Positions 23,543 to 32,847 are shown, counted from the first letter of the stretch. The stretch: DNA of 64,000 bases from Actinocorallia herbida (GCF_003751225.1 NZ_RJKE01000001.1:3286001-3350000), one strand, 5' to 3'. Made by a program: numbers and translations. The notes: generated from the sequence alone by a model not told the origin.

Positions 23543-24516
23543 AGACCGCCCCGGCGGGGAACGGCGCCCCCGCCGGGGCCGCGGCCGGGATCGTCCGCCC
23601 GGTGCTGCTGCGGGCGGGCGGCGCGGCGGCGGTCCTGTGGGGCGCCGCCACCGCGACCTTCGTGCTGCTGCGGGCGATGCCGGGCGGCACCGCCGACGTG
23701 CTCCTCGCCCGCTCGACGGTCTCGCCGGAGATCCGGGCCAGGCTCATCGCCGACTACCGGCTCGACGACGGACTCGGCACCCAGTACCTCGCCTACCTGG
23801 GGCGGCTCGCCCGCGGCGACTTCGGCGACTCCCACGTGCTGCGCAGGCCCGTCACCGAGGTCCTCGCCGCCCAGGTCCCGCACACCTTCGCGCTGCTCGG
23901 CACGACCATCGCGGTCACGATCGGGGCGTCGCTCCTGCTCGCGGTCGTGAGCGCGCGGGCGGGCCGCCTCGTGCGCGGCGCCTTCGCCGCCGTGGAGGCG
24001 CTGCTCGTCGCGGTGCCGCCGTTCTGGCTCGGGCTCGTGCTGCTCACCGCGTTCTCCTTCACGCTGCCGCTGTTCCCCGCGGTCGGCTCCTCGGCGCCGA
24101 GCGGACTGGTCCTGCCGACGCTCGCGCTCGCCGCGGGGCCCGTCGCGCTCGTCACGGGCGTGCTGCGGGAGGGCATGCTGCGCGCGCTGGAGGAGCCGTT
24201 CGTGCTCACCGCGCGGACCCGCGGCATCGGCGAGACCGCCGTGCACGTCCGGCACGTGCTCCGGCACGCCCTGCTGCCCGCGGCCGGGGTGCTCGGCTGG
24301 GTCGGCGGCACCCTGCTCGGCGGCGCGGTGATCATCGAGATCGTCTTCTCCCGGCAGGGCGTCGGCAGGCTCGTGCTGTCCTCCGTGCAGAACAAGGACC
24401 TGCCGGTCGTCGTCGCCGTCGTGCTGCTGTCGGCGCTGGTGTTCGTGCTGTTCAGCGTGCTCGTCGACGTGCTGACCTGGCTCGCCGACCCGCGCACCAG
24501 GCAGGAGGCCCCATGA
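23527..24516 (+). CDS. ABC transporter permease (DppB/OppB type)
   Basis: A 329-aa inner-membrane permease with about six helices. It has the DppB signature RAMPGGTADVLLARSTVSPEIRARLIADYRLDDGLGTQYLAYLGRLARGDFGDS and the EAA loop around FVLTARTRGIGETAVHVRHVLRHALLPA. The start ATG (23527) lies inside the end of the binding-protein gene, so the two are tightly coupled. It pairs with the DppC-type permease that overlaps its stop. Confidence 0.92.
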   Translation: MAGVLKTAPAGNGAPAGAAAGIVRPVLLRAGGAAAVLWGAATATFVLLRAMPGGTADVLLARSTVSPEIRARLIADYRLDDGLGTQYLAYLGRLARGDFGDSHVLRRPVTEVLAAQVPHTFALLGTTIAVTIGASLLLAVVSARAGRLVRGAFAAVEALLVAVPPFWLGLVLLTAFSFTLPLFPAVGSSAPSGLVLPTLALAAGPVALVTGVLREGMLRALEEPFVLTARTRGIGETAVHVRHVLRHALLPAAGVLGWVGGTLLGGAVIIEIVFSRQGVGRLVLSSVQNKDLPVVVAVVLLSALVFVLFSVLVDVLTWLADPRTRQEAP

Positions 24517-25322
24517 GGGCGGCCAGGCCCGGGTTGTGGCTCGCCGTGGGAGGGCTCGTCGTCCTCGCCGCCATGGCCGCGATGCCCGGCCTGTTCACCG
24601 GCGCCGACCCCGACGCCGCGGACCTGTCCGGAACCTTCGCGCCGCCGGGCGCGGGCCACTGGCTCGGCACCGACGAGAACGGCCGCGACCTGTGGGCCCG
24701 CATCGTCTACGGGGCACGCCCTTCCCTGCTCATCGGCGCCGGGTCGGTCCTCCTCGCGCTGGCCGCCGGGACGGCCATCGGGGTCGGCTCCGCCCAGCTC
24801 GGCAGGTGGGCCGACCAGGTGCTCGGCCGTGCGCTCGAGGTACTGCTCTCGGTGCCCTGGCTACTGCTGGTGTTCCTTGTCGTCGCCGCGATGGGCCCGG
24901 GCACCTTTCCGGCCATGGTCGGACTCGCCCTGGTCTGTCTGCCCGGCTTCGCCAGGGTCGTGCGGGCGGAGGTGCTCCGGCTGCGCGCGGCCCCCTTCGT
25001 CGAGGCGGCGCACGGGTTCGGCTGGAGCCGAGCGCGGGTGACGCTCCAGCATGTGGTGCCGAACGCGCTCGGGCCGGTCCTCGCCCTGGCCACGGTCTCG
25101 CTCGGCGCGATGATCGTCGCCGGGTCGTCCCTCGGCTTCGTCGGGCTCGGCCCGCAGCCGCCGACCGCGGAATGGGGCGCGATGCTCGCCACCAGCAGGC
25201 GCACCCTGTCCGTCGCCTGGTGGCCCGCCGCGTTCCCCGGCATCGCCCTCACGCTCTCCGTCCTGGCCGTCACCGCGGTCGGGCAGGAACTCCAGCGACG
25301 GGTCTCCGGGAGGCGGCCATGA
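24513..25322 (+). CDS. ABC transporter permease (DppC/OppC type)
   Basis: A 269-aa inner-membrane permease. HWLGTDENGRDLWARIVYGARPSLLIG is the classic DppC entry motif, and APFVEAAHGFGWSRARVTLQHVVPNALGPVL is the EAA loop that contacts the ATPase. Five or six helices. It overlaps the previous gene (ATGA) and the ATPase gene (ATGA). Confidence 0.92.
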   Translation: MRAARPGLWLAVGGLVVLAAMAAMPGLFTGADPDAADLSGTFAPPGAGHWLGTDENGRDLWARIVYGARPSLLIGAGSVLLALAAGTAIGVGSAQLGRWADQVLGRALEVLLSVPWLLLVFLVVAAMGPGTFPAMVGLALVCLPGFARVVRAEVLRLRAAPFVEAAHGFGWSRARVTLQHVVPNALGPVLALATVSLGAMIVAGSSLGFVGLGPQPPTAEWGAMLATSRRTLSVAWWPAAFPGIALTLSVLAVTAVGQELQRRVSGRRP

Positions 25323-26893
25323 CCGAACCGCTCCTGGACGTCCGGGACCTGACGGTGCGGTTTCCCGGGCCCGTCGAGGCGGTCCGCGGGGTCTCCTTCA
25401 CCGTCGGACGCGGCAGGATCGTCGCGATGGTGGGGGAGTCGGGGTCGGGCAAGAGCGTCACCGCCCGCAGTCTCGTCGGCCTCGCCGGGGACCGGGCCGA
25501 GGTGAACGCCGCCGCACTCTCCTTCGCCGGGCGCGACCTGCGCGGGCTCGACGCGCGCGGCTGGCGGGCGGTGCGCGGGCGCCGTATCGGCTTCGTCCTC
25601 CAGGACGCGCTCGGCTCGCTCGATCCGCTCCGGCGGGTCGGCGCCGAGATCGCCGAGCCGCTGCGCGAGCACCGGACGGTTCCTCCCGCGGGGATTCCCG
25701 CCGAAGTGGCGCGGCTGCTCAAGGCGGTCGGCGTGCCCTCGCCCGGCACGCGCGCGCGGCAGTACCCGCACGAGCTGTCCGGCGGCCTGCGCCAGCGGGC
25801 ACTGCTCGCCTCGGCGCTGGCCGCCCGGCCCGACCTGCTCATCGCCGACGAGCCCACCACCGCCCTCGACGCCACGGTGCGCCGCCAGGTGCTCACGCTG
25901 CTGCGGGCGCTCGCCGACACGGGCACCGCGGTCCTGCTCATCACGCACGACCTCGGGGTGGTCGCCGAGATCGCCGACCACGTGCACGTCATGCGCGAAG
26001 GCGGGTTCGTCGAGAACGGGCCCGCCCGGCGCGTTCTCGACGAACCCGCGCACGCCTACACCCGGAGCCTGGTCGGGGCGGCCTCCGGACCGCGAGCCGA
26101 ACCCGCGATCGGCCCCGCCCGGACCGTCCTGCGGGGAGAGAACCTGGTGAAGCGGTTCCCGGTCCCCGGCCGAGGCGTGCTGACCGCCGTCTCCGGGGTG
26201 TCCCTCGATGTGCGCGAGGGCCGGGTCCTCGGGCTCGTCGGCGAGTCGGGCTCCGGCAAGACGACGGTGGGGCGGATCCTCGCCGGCCTCGCCCGTCCGG
26301 ACTCCGGCGCCGTCCGGCTCGACGGGAGGCCGTGGGAGGCGCTGCGCGGCCGGGCACGGCGTGCCGCCCGCCGTCGCGTCCAGATGGTCTACCAGTACCC
26401 GCTCGGGTCCTTCGATCCCAGGCGTACCGCGGGCCGGCTGCTGGTGGAACCGCTGCGCGCGGGCGGCGTTCCGGCGGACGAGCGGCCCGACCGCTGCGCG
26501 GCCCTCCTGGACGGCGTCGGGCTGCCCGCCGACGTCCTGGGCCGCAAGGGCAGCGAGCTGTCCGGAGGGCAGGCCCAGCGCCTGGCCATCGCCCGTGCCC
26601 TCGCCTGCGACCCCGACGTGATCGTCTGCGACGAGCCGGTCTCGGCGCTCGACGCCTCGGTCCAGGCCCGCGTCCTCGACGTGTTCGCCGAGATCCGCGC
26701 CCGCCGATCCGTAGCGTTCGTCCTGATCTCCCATGATCTGGGGGTCGTACGGCGGCTCGCCGACGACGTCGCGGTCATGAAGGACGGCGCCGTCGTGGAG
26801 TCCGGCCCGGCGGACCGGGTGCTCGACGAACCCGCGCACCCCTACACGCGGGAGTTGCTCGCCGCGGTCCCGAGGCTGGACCGGTCCGGGTGA
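25319..26893 (+). CDS. ABC transporter ATP-binding protein, two fused ATPase domains (DppD-DppF)
   Basis: A 524-aa protein with two complete ABC domains. Domain 1 (about 5-260): Walker A GESGSGKS, signature LSGGLRQRALLASAL, Walker B LLIADEP, switch His in LITHDLG. Domain 2 (about 275-520): GESGSGKT, LSGGQAQRLAIARAL, VIVCDEP, ISHDLG. Each half ends with the oligopeptide-type DEPAHxYTR motif. It energises the two permeases. Its last 52 bp overlap, tail to tail, the LuxR gene on the other strand. Confidence 0.94.
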   Translation: MTEPLLDVRDLTVRFPGPVEAVRGVSFTVGRGRIVAMVGESGSGKSVTARSLVGLAGDRAEVNAAALSFAGRDLRGLDARGWRAVRGRRIGFVLQDALGSLDPLRRVGAEIAEPLREHRTVPPAGIPAEVARLLKAVGVPSPGTRARQYPHELSGGLRQRALLASALAARPDLLIADEPTTALDATVRRQVLTLLRALADTGTAVLLITHDLGVVAEIADHVHVMREGGFVENGPARRVLDEPAHAYTRSLVGAASGPRAEPAIGPARTVLRGENLVKRFPVPGRGVLTAVSGVSLDVREGRVLGLVGESGSGKTTVGRILAGLARPDSGAVRLDGRPWEALRGRARRAARRRVQMVYQYPLGSFDPRRTAGRLLVEPLRAGGVPADERPDRCAALLDGVGLPADVLGRKGSELSGGQAQRLAIARALACDPDVIVCDEPVSALDASVQARVLDVFAEIRARRSVAFVLISHDLGVVRRLADDVAVMKDGAVVESGPADRVLDEPAHPYTRELLAAVPRLDRSG

Positions 26894-29604
26894 GGGGCGC
26901 GCCCGGCATCGCGCAACGCCAGCGCGAGCTGCATCCGGGAGCGCACCCCGGCCTTGCGGTACACCCGGGTGAGGTGGACGTCCACGGTCCGCGGGCTGAT
27001 GGTCAGGCGCGCGGCGATCTCACGGCGGCTGAGTCCAGCGCAGAGCAGCAGCGCCACCTCGCGCTCCCGCCCGGTGAGGCGCCCGTAGGACTCCCAGGCG
27101 GTGACCGGGTCCCCGTCCTCCGGCCCGCCGATCCGGGCGCGCAGCCAGGCCGTCAGCCTCTCCGCGCCCACCCGCCGCGCGATGGCCAGCGCGAGGTCGA
27201 CCGCCTGTGCGGCGTCCCCGGCACGGCCGAGCCCGGCGAGGACGGCGGCCCTATGGCCGAGGGCGCGGGACTGCGCGACGGCCATCCCGGCCGACGCGAA
27301 CGCGGCGGCGGCCTCGAGGTAGCGGCGCTCGGCCTCCGCGAGGGAGCCGCGGACCCGGCACAGGTGCCCCTGCGCCAGAGCGGCATGGCCGCGGTGGTGC
27401 GGCAGCGGAGCTTCGGCGGCGTGCCGGACGCACGCGGCCACCCAGGGCTCCAGCGCGAGCCCCGCATCCATGCCCGCCGCGCACAGCAGCTCCCACACCG
27501 CGGTCCGCTGCCCCGACGGCACCCCGGACAGCCCCGGGCCGCGGCCCTCGTCGAGCAGCAGCGCCACGCAGTGCCCGGGATCGCCGTCGAGCCACGCGGC
27601 CTGCGCGAGCGCGAACACCGCGAGCGCGGCGCTGCCGTTGGCGTTCACGCGCAGCGGCGTCTTGCGGGCCAGCGCCTGCTCGGCGAGCGCCCGCGCCCGG
27701 CCGCTGCCCGCCGGCTGCGCCCACACCTCCGCCGCGGCCTTGAGCGCGAGCGCCTGAGCCTGCCGCAGCGTGTTGCCCGCCGGAGACTCGATGACCGCGG
27801 CGTCGGCGGCGTCACGCGCGGCGGAGAGCAGGCCGAGATGCCGCTCCGCCTCGCTCGTCAGCACCAGCAGCGTCGGGAGCAGGTGCGTGCGCTCCCTGCG
27901 CCGCGCTACCGCGATGGCCCGGCGGAGCTGCCTTTGCGCCTCGCCGTGGCGGCCCAGGTAGAGGGTGGCCAGCGCGTAGGCGCAGACCGTCTCCAGATAT
28001 CGCGCCGCCTGATGTTCGGGAAGACGGTCGAGGAGCCTTCCGGCCTCCCCGGCCTGCTCCGCCGCCGCCGAGGTCCTGCCGTCGGCGAGCGCGGCGAGGG
28101 CCGACAGCGCGAGCAGCCCCGCGCGTAGCGGGGAGGTCGCGCCGCACGCCGCCAGCCCTTCGGCGACCCCGGCCGCGTCGGGGGGACCGCCGACCATCGC
28201 GCTGCGGAACCCGAGCGCGAACAGCAGGAGCGGGCCGACCGGGCCGCCGCGCAGCTCCGGCCTGCCCGCGTACTCCTGGAGCAGGTCGAGCGTCTGGACG
28301 TCCTGGCTCAGCACCGCCTCGGCGCCGGACACGAACGCGACGGCCGCGGCCAGCGCCTCCGCGTCGGCGTCCGGCCGCGCAAGGCACGCCTCGTGCACGG
28401 CGAACAGGAGGTCGCGGCTCTCCGCCAGCCGGCCGAGCCGCCCGAAGGCGGTGCTCAGCGCCAGGCGCGCCCGCGCCCCGAGCGGATCGCCGGCCGCGGT
28501 CTCGGCCAGCACGGGCGTCAGGCAGTAGACGGCCTCGGCGAGGTCTTCGTCCATCAGTTCTTCGGCTGCCGAGAGGATCCTGGCGGGTTCCCCGGTGCGC
28601 GGGGGCAGGCTGGCGAGGTGGAAGCCGAGCCTCCGCCCGTCCTGGGCGCGCGCCGACAGCAGCCCGACCGCCCTGCGGTGCGCCCGCTCCGCCCGGACCG
28701 GGTCGATCGTGCGGCGCAGAAGGGTGCCGAAGACCTCGTCGCGGATGGCGAACAGCGTCTCGACCGGCTCCTCGACGCGCAGGAGTCCGCGCCGCACGAG
28801 CCCGCGGGCCGCGGCGGCCGCCACGCCTTGGCCGACCTCGGCGACCTCGGCGAGCAGTGCGACGTCGAAGCCGTCGCGCAGGACGGCCGCGGCGTGCAGC
28901 ACGGCGCGCTCGTGCCCGCCGAGACCGCGGGTCTCGTGCAGCACCGCGAACTCGAAAGGGGCGACCTCCGCGGCGTCCCCGGTTCCGGCCGCCCGCTCCA
29001 GTGCCTGGAGCGCCAGAAGTCGGAAGGGGTTGCCGCCGCTGCGTCTGCGCAGTTCGAACGGGACAGGCGCGAGCGCCGTCATCTGCTCGTCGGTGAGGGG
29101 CGGCAGCTCGATGCGCACGGTCCGGCCGAACGCCTCGGTGAGCGCGATCGCCTCGGCGAGTTCGGGGGCCGCCTGCCCGGGGCGCAGCGCCAGCACCACG
29201 TCCACCGGCGGGGCGGGCGCGGCATGCGCGTGCGCGACGAGGTCGCGCACGGTCGCCGCTCCGGCGAGATGCGCGTCCTCCAGCACCACAAGGGGCCTGA
29301 CGGGTTCGGGGCGCGGGGCTGAGGCGGCGATCGTGGTAGGCGCGGAGGAGGGGCGCCGTGCCAGGTCGGCCGGCGACGGCTGGTCCGCGCCTTCTCCGGC
29401 GCACCGGTGAAAGGCGGCGGGAAGGGCGCTCCACCGGCGCTCGCGTACCAGTGCCGCGAGCAGACGCGTCTTCCCGGATCCCGGCTCGCCGACGACGGCG
29501 ATGAGACGTCCCTCCTCACCAGGGGCCGAGGTGAGCGCATGGAGCCGGTCGAGAAGGCCGACCCGGACGGTGCCCGACCCGCCGTAGAACACCTCGACCG
29601 TCAT
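26842..29604 (-). CDS. Large ATP-binding LuxR-family regulator (LAL type)
   Basis: A 920-aa regulator. Near the N-terminus is an AAA/STAND ATPase with Walker A GEPGSGKT (39-46) and a later LVVLEDAHLAG Walker-B-like strand. A long Ala/Leu-rich helical array (TPR-like, about 300-830) follows, then a C-terminal LuxR helix-turn-helix LTGREREVALLLCAGLSRREIAARLTISPRTVDVHLTRVYRKAGVRSR. LAL proteins usually activate catabolic or secondary-metabolite operons. ATG 29604 begins the conserved FYGGSGTVRVGLLDRLHAL start; the frame stays open to 29697. Upstream lie two CTGAGG-N3-CCTCAG sites. It may control the adjacent ABC/LLM genes. Confidence 0.9.
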   Translation of the reverse strand: MTVEVFYGGSGTVRVGLLDRLHALTSAPGEEGRLIAVVGEPGSGKTRLLAALVRERRWSALPAAFHRCAGEGADQPSPADLARRPSSAPTTIAASAPRPEPVRPLVVLEDAHLAGAATVRDLVAHAHAAPAPPVDVVLALRPGQAAPELAEAIALTEAFGRTVRIELPPLTDEQMTALAPVPFELRRRSGGNPFRLLALQALERAAGTGDAAEVAPFEFAVLHETRGLGGHERAVLHAAAVLRDGFDVALLAEVAEVGQGVAAAAARGLVRRGLLRVEEPVETLFAIRDEVFGTLLRRTIDPVRAERAHRRAVGLLSARAQDGRRLGFHLASLPPRTGEPARILSAAEELMDEDLAEAVYCLTPVLAETAAGDPLGARARLALSTAFGRLGRLAESRDLLFAVHEACLARPDADAEALAAAVAFVSGAEAVLSQDVQTLDLLQEYAGRPELRGGPVGPLLLFALGFRSAMVGGPPDAAGVAEGLAACGATSPLRAGLLALSALAALADGRTSAAAEQAGEAGRLLDRLPEHQAARYLETVCAYALATLYLGRHGEAQRQLRRAIAVARRRERTHLLPTLLVLTSEAERHLGLLSAARDAADAAVIESPAGNTLRQAQALALKAAAEVWAQPAGSGRARALAEQALARKTPLRVNANGSAALAVFALAQAAWLDGDPGHCVALLLDEGRGPGLSGVPSGQRTAVWELLCAAGMDAGLALEPWVAACVRHAAEAPLPHHRGHAALAQGHLCRVRGSLAEAERRYLEAAAAFASAGMAVAQSRALGHRAAVLAGLGRAGDAAQAVDLALAIARRVGAERLTAWLRARIGGPEDGDPVTAWESYGRLTGREREVALLLCAGLSRREIAARLTISPRTVDVHLTRVYRKAGVRSRMQLALALRDAGRAPHPDRSSLGTAASNSRV

Positions 29605-29638
29605 GGCCCCTCCACTCACTGACCCGCGCATTAATCCA

Positions 29639-29658
29639 ACTAAAACAGTAGATTTAGT
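29639..29658 (-). promoter_or_regulatory. AT-rich inverted repeat before the LAL gene
   Basis: ACTAAA (29639-29644), 8 bp, TTTAGT (29653-29658), 35 bp upstream of the LAL start, in one of the most AT-rich patches of the window. It probably lies in the LAL promoter and could be a regulator site. Confidence 0.45.
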
Positions 29659-29736
29659 AGAATTTACGTCATGGGCCGGCCGCTTGTCTTCCCCCATGGG
29701 GGTCGCCTCGTGCGGTGGAAACGTCTCCGCGGTTAT

Positions 29737-29788
29737 CTGAGGCGGCCTCAGCCTACCCTCCCGGGCACTAACCTGAGGAGACCTCAGG
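29737..29788. promoter_or_regulatory. Two CTGAGG-N3-CCTCAG operators between SARP and LAL genes
   Basis: CTGAGG-CGG-CCTCAG (29737-29751) and CCTGAGG-AGA-CCTCAGG (29772-29788) are perfect dyads with centres 36 bp apart. They match the two sites in the promoter of the LLM gene at 20.8 kb. They sit 24 bp after the SARP stop and about 135 bp upstream of the LAL start, so they more likely act on the LAL gene. Confidence 0.65.
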
Positions 29789-29811
29789 ATACTCGGGCGC
29801 CGGATTCGGGT

Positions 29812-30555
29812 TCAGCCCGCGACGGGGAGTGCCGCCTCGTCGGCGATCTGCGACCGGAGCCGCAGCATCGCGGCGCGAGGGCCGATCCCCAGCTCGGTCC
29901 GCAGCACTCTCTCCGCCTGGTGGAACGCCGCCAGCGCCTCGGCCCGCCGCCCCGACCGGTGCAGCGCGAGCATGAGCTGCTCGCGCAGCGTCTCGTTGAG
30001 CGGATGCTCTTCGACCCATCGCGTCAGATCGCCGACCAGCTCCCGATGTCGGCCCGCGCGCAGCGCACAGGAGGCGATGCCCTCCAGGCACTCCAGCCTG
30101 CACTCCTCGGCCCAGCGCGCGAACGCCCCCGCCACCGGTCCGTACGGAACCCCCGCCAGCACAGGTCCGCGGAACAGGGCGGCGGCCGCGCTGAACCGGT
30201 CGAGCGCGAGCACGGGATCGGCGATGCTCGCCGCCACCGCCTCCCCTCGCAGCCGCTCCAGTCTCGCCGCGTCGGTCACCGCACCCACGAGCGCGTATCC
30301 CCGGGCCCCCGTCACGATCCGCGCCCCCTCCGGCGGCAGCACCCTGCGCCGCAACTGCGAGACGTAGACGTGCAGCGCCGCCCGCGCCCGCCGCGGAGGG
30401 CCCTCCGGCCACAACTCGTCGATGAGCTCATCGAACGAGACGGTCTCACCTGCCCGGACCAGCAGCACCGCGAGCAGTGCCGTCACCTTGGGCGCCCCGA
30501 CCGTCCCACCCCCCGGCCCTCCGGCCCGAAGCGGCCCCAAGACCAGGAACTCCAT
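29812..30555 (-). CDS. SARP/AfsR-type transcriptional regulator with BTAD domain
   Basis: A 247-aa SARP. Residues 1-90 are the OmpR-like winged helix (MEFLVLGPLRAGG, APKVTALLAVLLVRAGETVSFDELIDELWPEGPPRRARAALHVYVSQLRRRV). Residues about 95-245 are the bacterial transcriptional activation domain with HPLNETLREQLMLALHRSGRRAEALAAFHQAERVLRTELG. GGAGGA precedes ATG 30555. SARPs activate biosynthetic or accessory operons, binding direct repeats. Likely targets are the neighbouring LLM/ABC/LAL genes, though no biosynthetic core enzymes are in the window. Confidence 0.92.
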   Translation of the reverse strand: MEFLVLGPLRAGGPGGGTVGAPKVTALLAVLLVRAGETVSFDELIDELWPEGPPRRARAALHVYVSQLRRRVLPPEGARIVTGARGYALVGAVTDAARLERLRGEAVAASIADPVLALDRFSAAAALFRGPVLAGVPYGPVAGAFARWAEECRLECLEGIASCALRAGRHRELVGDLTRWVEEHPLNETLREQLMLALHRSGRRAEALAAFHQAERVLRTELGIGPRAAMLRLRSQIADEAALPVAG

Positions 30556-30724
30556 GCTTCCTCCCCACGGGCCACCCCAAGACCCGCGGTGGCCCAACCA
30601 CCAAGAATCCTCCCTCTCCCTCCACCCCGCCACATCAGCGAAACCACCTACACCCCCGTCTCCCGTCCCTGCTCACCTGGAGAAATGTGGGCGGAACCCG
30701 GTGCGCCGGCGTGCGCGTCGAAGG

Positions 30725-31261
30725 TCAGGGGGATCCGGTGGACGGGCGGGCGGGCCGTTCGAAGAGGAGTTCAAGGCCGTCCTCTTCGTCCCATTGCCGG
30801 CCGACCTGGTGGAATCCGGCCCCGGCGATGGTCGCCAGCGAACCCGCGTTGTCCGGGCTGATGGCGGCCCTGACCGTGGTGACACCGGGTTCGGCGGCGG
30901 CCCAGCGCAGGAGTTCGCCGAGCATCGCCCTGGCGAATCCCTGCCGACGGTGCAGCGGATCCACCGAGTAGGAGATCTCGGCCGTGCCCGCCGGATCCGG
31001 TGGGCCATGGAACCCGGCGAAGCCGACCACGGTCGCGGTGTCGCCCGTCGTCGCCGCCCGCGCGATCCAGTGCGCGGCGCGGGGATCCGCCGCGATCTGC
31101 CGCAGCCGCAGCGCCCAGAGCGCACGTGCCTCCCCTGTCACGAAATACCCCCCGAGCGCCAGCCCGGCCACCTCGCCGGCGACCGCGAGCTCCCCGGCGG
31201 ACAACGCCTCGATCGCCCGCACGGGCAGCCCCACCAGCCGAACCCCTTTCACCCCTCCCAC
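30725..31261 (-). CDS. GNAT family N-acetyltransferase
   Basis: About 178 aa. The acetyl-CoA-binding motif A is DPLHRRQGFARAMLGELLRWA, preceded by the strand AEISYSVD and followed by VRAAISPDNAGSLATIAGAGFHQVG. It transfers an acetyl group to an unknown amine. The start is uncertain: the frame is open to an ATG at 31339. I favour the GTG at 31261 because G-rich sequence lies just before it and the protein character begins at VRLVGLPVRAIEAL. Monocistronic by spacing. Confidence 0.8.
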   Translation of the reverse strand: MGGVKGVRLVGLPVRAIEALSAGELAVAGEVAGLALGGYFVTGEARALWALRLRQIAADPRAAHWIARAATTGDTATVVGFAGFHGPPDPAGTAEISYSVDPLHRRQGFARAMLGELLRWAAAEPGVTTVRAAISPDNAGSLATIAGAGFHQVGRQWDEEDGLELLFERPARPSTGSP

Positions 31262-31437
31262 ATGAACCCCCGTCCTCGCGATCCCGATCCGAAAGACCCC
31301 ATCCTGCCCTCCCGCCCCCACCTTCGAGCCCCTTTCCACCCGAACGCCCCGAGACCACCACCCGGCCCGTCACGGGCACGCCCCGGAGACCACCCGGGCC
31401 CACGCTCTCCCCGCGACGCGGCCCCGGCCGTAGCGGC

Positions 31438-32796
31438 TCATTCCGGGGCGGTGGGTTCGGGGAACGGCGGCGCGGTCCTCATGTGGGCCGGGGCCAGGGC
31501 CCGGAGGGCGTGGTAGCCGATGACGACGATCAGCGTGCCGAGGGCGATGCCGCTGAGCTGGAAGTTGTCGGTGAACTTCAGGCTGACGTCGCCGATGCCG
31601 ATGATGAGTCCCGCGGCCACCGGCACGAGGTGGAGGGGGTTGGCCAGGTCGACGCGGGCGCGGATCCAGATCTGGGCGCCCAGCAGGCCGATCATGCCGT
31701 AGAGGATGACGGTGATGCCGCCGAGGACCCCGCCGGGGACGGCGGCGACGACGGTGCCGAACTTGGGGCAGAGGCCGAACAGGATCGCGAAGCCCGCGGC
31801 GCACCAGTAGGCGGCGGTCGAGTAGACGCGGGTGGCCGCCATGACGCCGATGTTCTCGGCGTAGGTGGTCGTGGCGGGGCCGCCGACGGAGGTGGACAGC
31901 ACGGTGGCGGCGCCGTCGGCCAGGATCGCGGTGCCCAGTTCGTCGTCCAGCGGGTCTCCGGTCATCTCGCCGACGGCCTTGACGTGCCCGGCGTTCTCGG
32001 CGATGAGCGCGACCACGACGGGCAGGGCGACGAGCGCCGCGGAGAGGGAGAAGCTCGGGGCGTGGAGGGCGGGAAGCCCGATCCAGTCGGCCTTCTCCAC
32101 CGGGGAGAGGTCGAGCCGCCAGTGGTCGACCGCTTCCGTGCCGCCCGCGGGGGAGTGGATCCTGCCGAGGACGCGGTCGAGGACCCAGGAGACCAGGTAG
32201 CCGAAGGTCAGGCCGAGGAAGATCGCGATCCGGGACCAGAAGCCGCGCGGCACGACTAGGGCGAAGCCGGTGAAGAGCATGGTGAGGAGCGCCGTCCACT
32301 GGTCCTGGGGCCAGTAGGTGCCCGCGGTGACGGGCGCGAGGTTGAACCCGATGAGCATGACGACCGCGCCGGTGACCACCGGCGGCAGGACGGCGTGGAT
32401 GACACGGGCGCCCAGTGCGCGGATGACCGCCCCGCACAGGATGAGGACCGCGCCGACGACCAGCAGCGCGCCGGTGAGGGTCGCCGCGTTCCCGCCCTGG
32501 GCCGAGATGACGGCCGCCACGCCGACGAACGACAGGCTGCTGCCGAGATAGCTGGGGATCCGGCCGCGGGTGATGAGCAGGAAGACGATGGTCGCCACCC
32601 CGGAAGCCATGACGGCGAGGTTGGCGTTCAGCCCCATCAGGATGGGCGCGACGAAGCAGGCCCCGATCATGGAGACCACATGCTGCGCGCCCAGCCCGAC
32701 CGTGCGCCCCCAGGTGAGCCGCTCGTCCGGCTTCACGACCTCGCCCGGCGCGAGGTGCCTCCCGTCCTCGTGCAGCTTCCACCCGAAGCCCGCCAT
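31438..32796 (-). CDS. Uracil/xanthine permease (NCS2 family)
   Basis: A 452-aa integral membrane carrier of the nucleobase:cation symporter-2 family with about 14 helices. Signature blocks: LTWGRTVGLGAQHVVSMIGACFVAPI at the start, ALPVVVALIAENAGHVKAV, and SVGGPATTTYAENIGVMAATRVYST (the substrate-site motif of UraA/PyrP types). It imports uracil, xanthine or a related cyclic imide/amide with protons. It lies after the orphan 115-aa gene on the same strand, separated by a terminator from the flavoprotein operon. Confidence 0.9.
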   Translation of the reverse strand: MAGFGWKLHEDGRHLAPGEVVKPDERLTWGRTVGLGAQHVVSMIGACFVAPILMGLNANLAVMASGVATIVFLLITRGRIPSYLGSSLSFVGVAAVISAQGGNAATLTGALLVVGAVLILCGAVIRALGARVIHAVLPPVVTGAVVMLIGFNLAPVTAGTYWPQDQWTALLTMLFTGFALVVPRGFWSRIAIFLGLTFGYLVSWVLDRVLGRIHSPAGGTEAVDHWRLDLSPVEKADWIGLPALHAPSFSLSAALVALPVVVALIAENAGHVKAVGEMTGDPLDDELGTAILADGAATVLSTSVGGPATTTYAENIGVMAATRVYSTAAYWCAAGFAILFGLCPKFGTVVAAVPGGVLGGITVILYGMIGLLGAQIWIRARVDLANPLHLVPVAAGLIIGIGDVSLKFTDNFQLSGIALGTLIVVIGYHALRALAPAHMRTAPPFPEPTAPE

Positions 32797-32847
32797 GCTC
32801 CCGCTCCTTGAATCCGAGGGGCCGACCGTCAGGTCGCCGACGCCGGG

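Noticed and set aside
29630-29670. AT-rich patch as the edge of a horizontally acquired element
   Set aside because: Flanking genes have the same codon use as the rest and no repeat, integrase or tRNA is near; a promoter region explains it.
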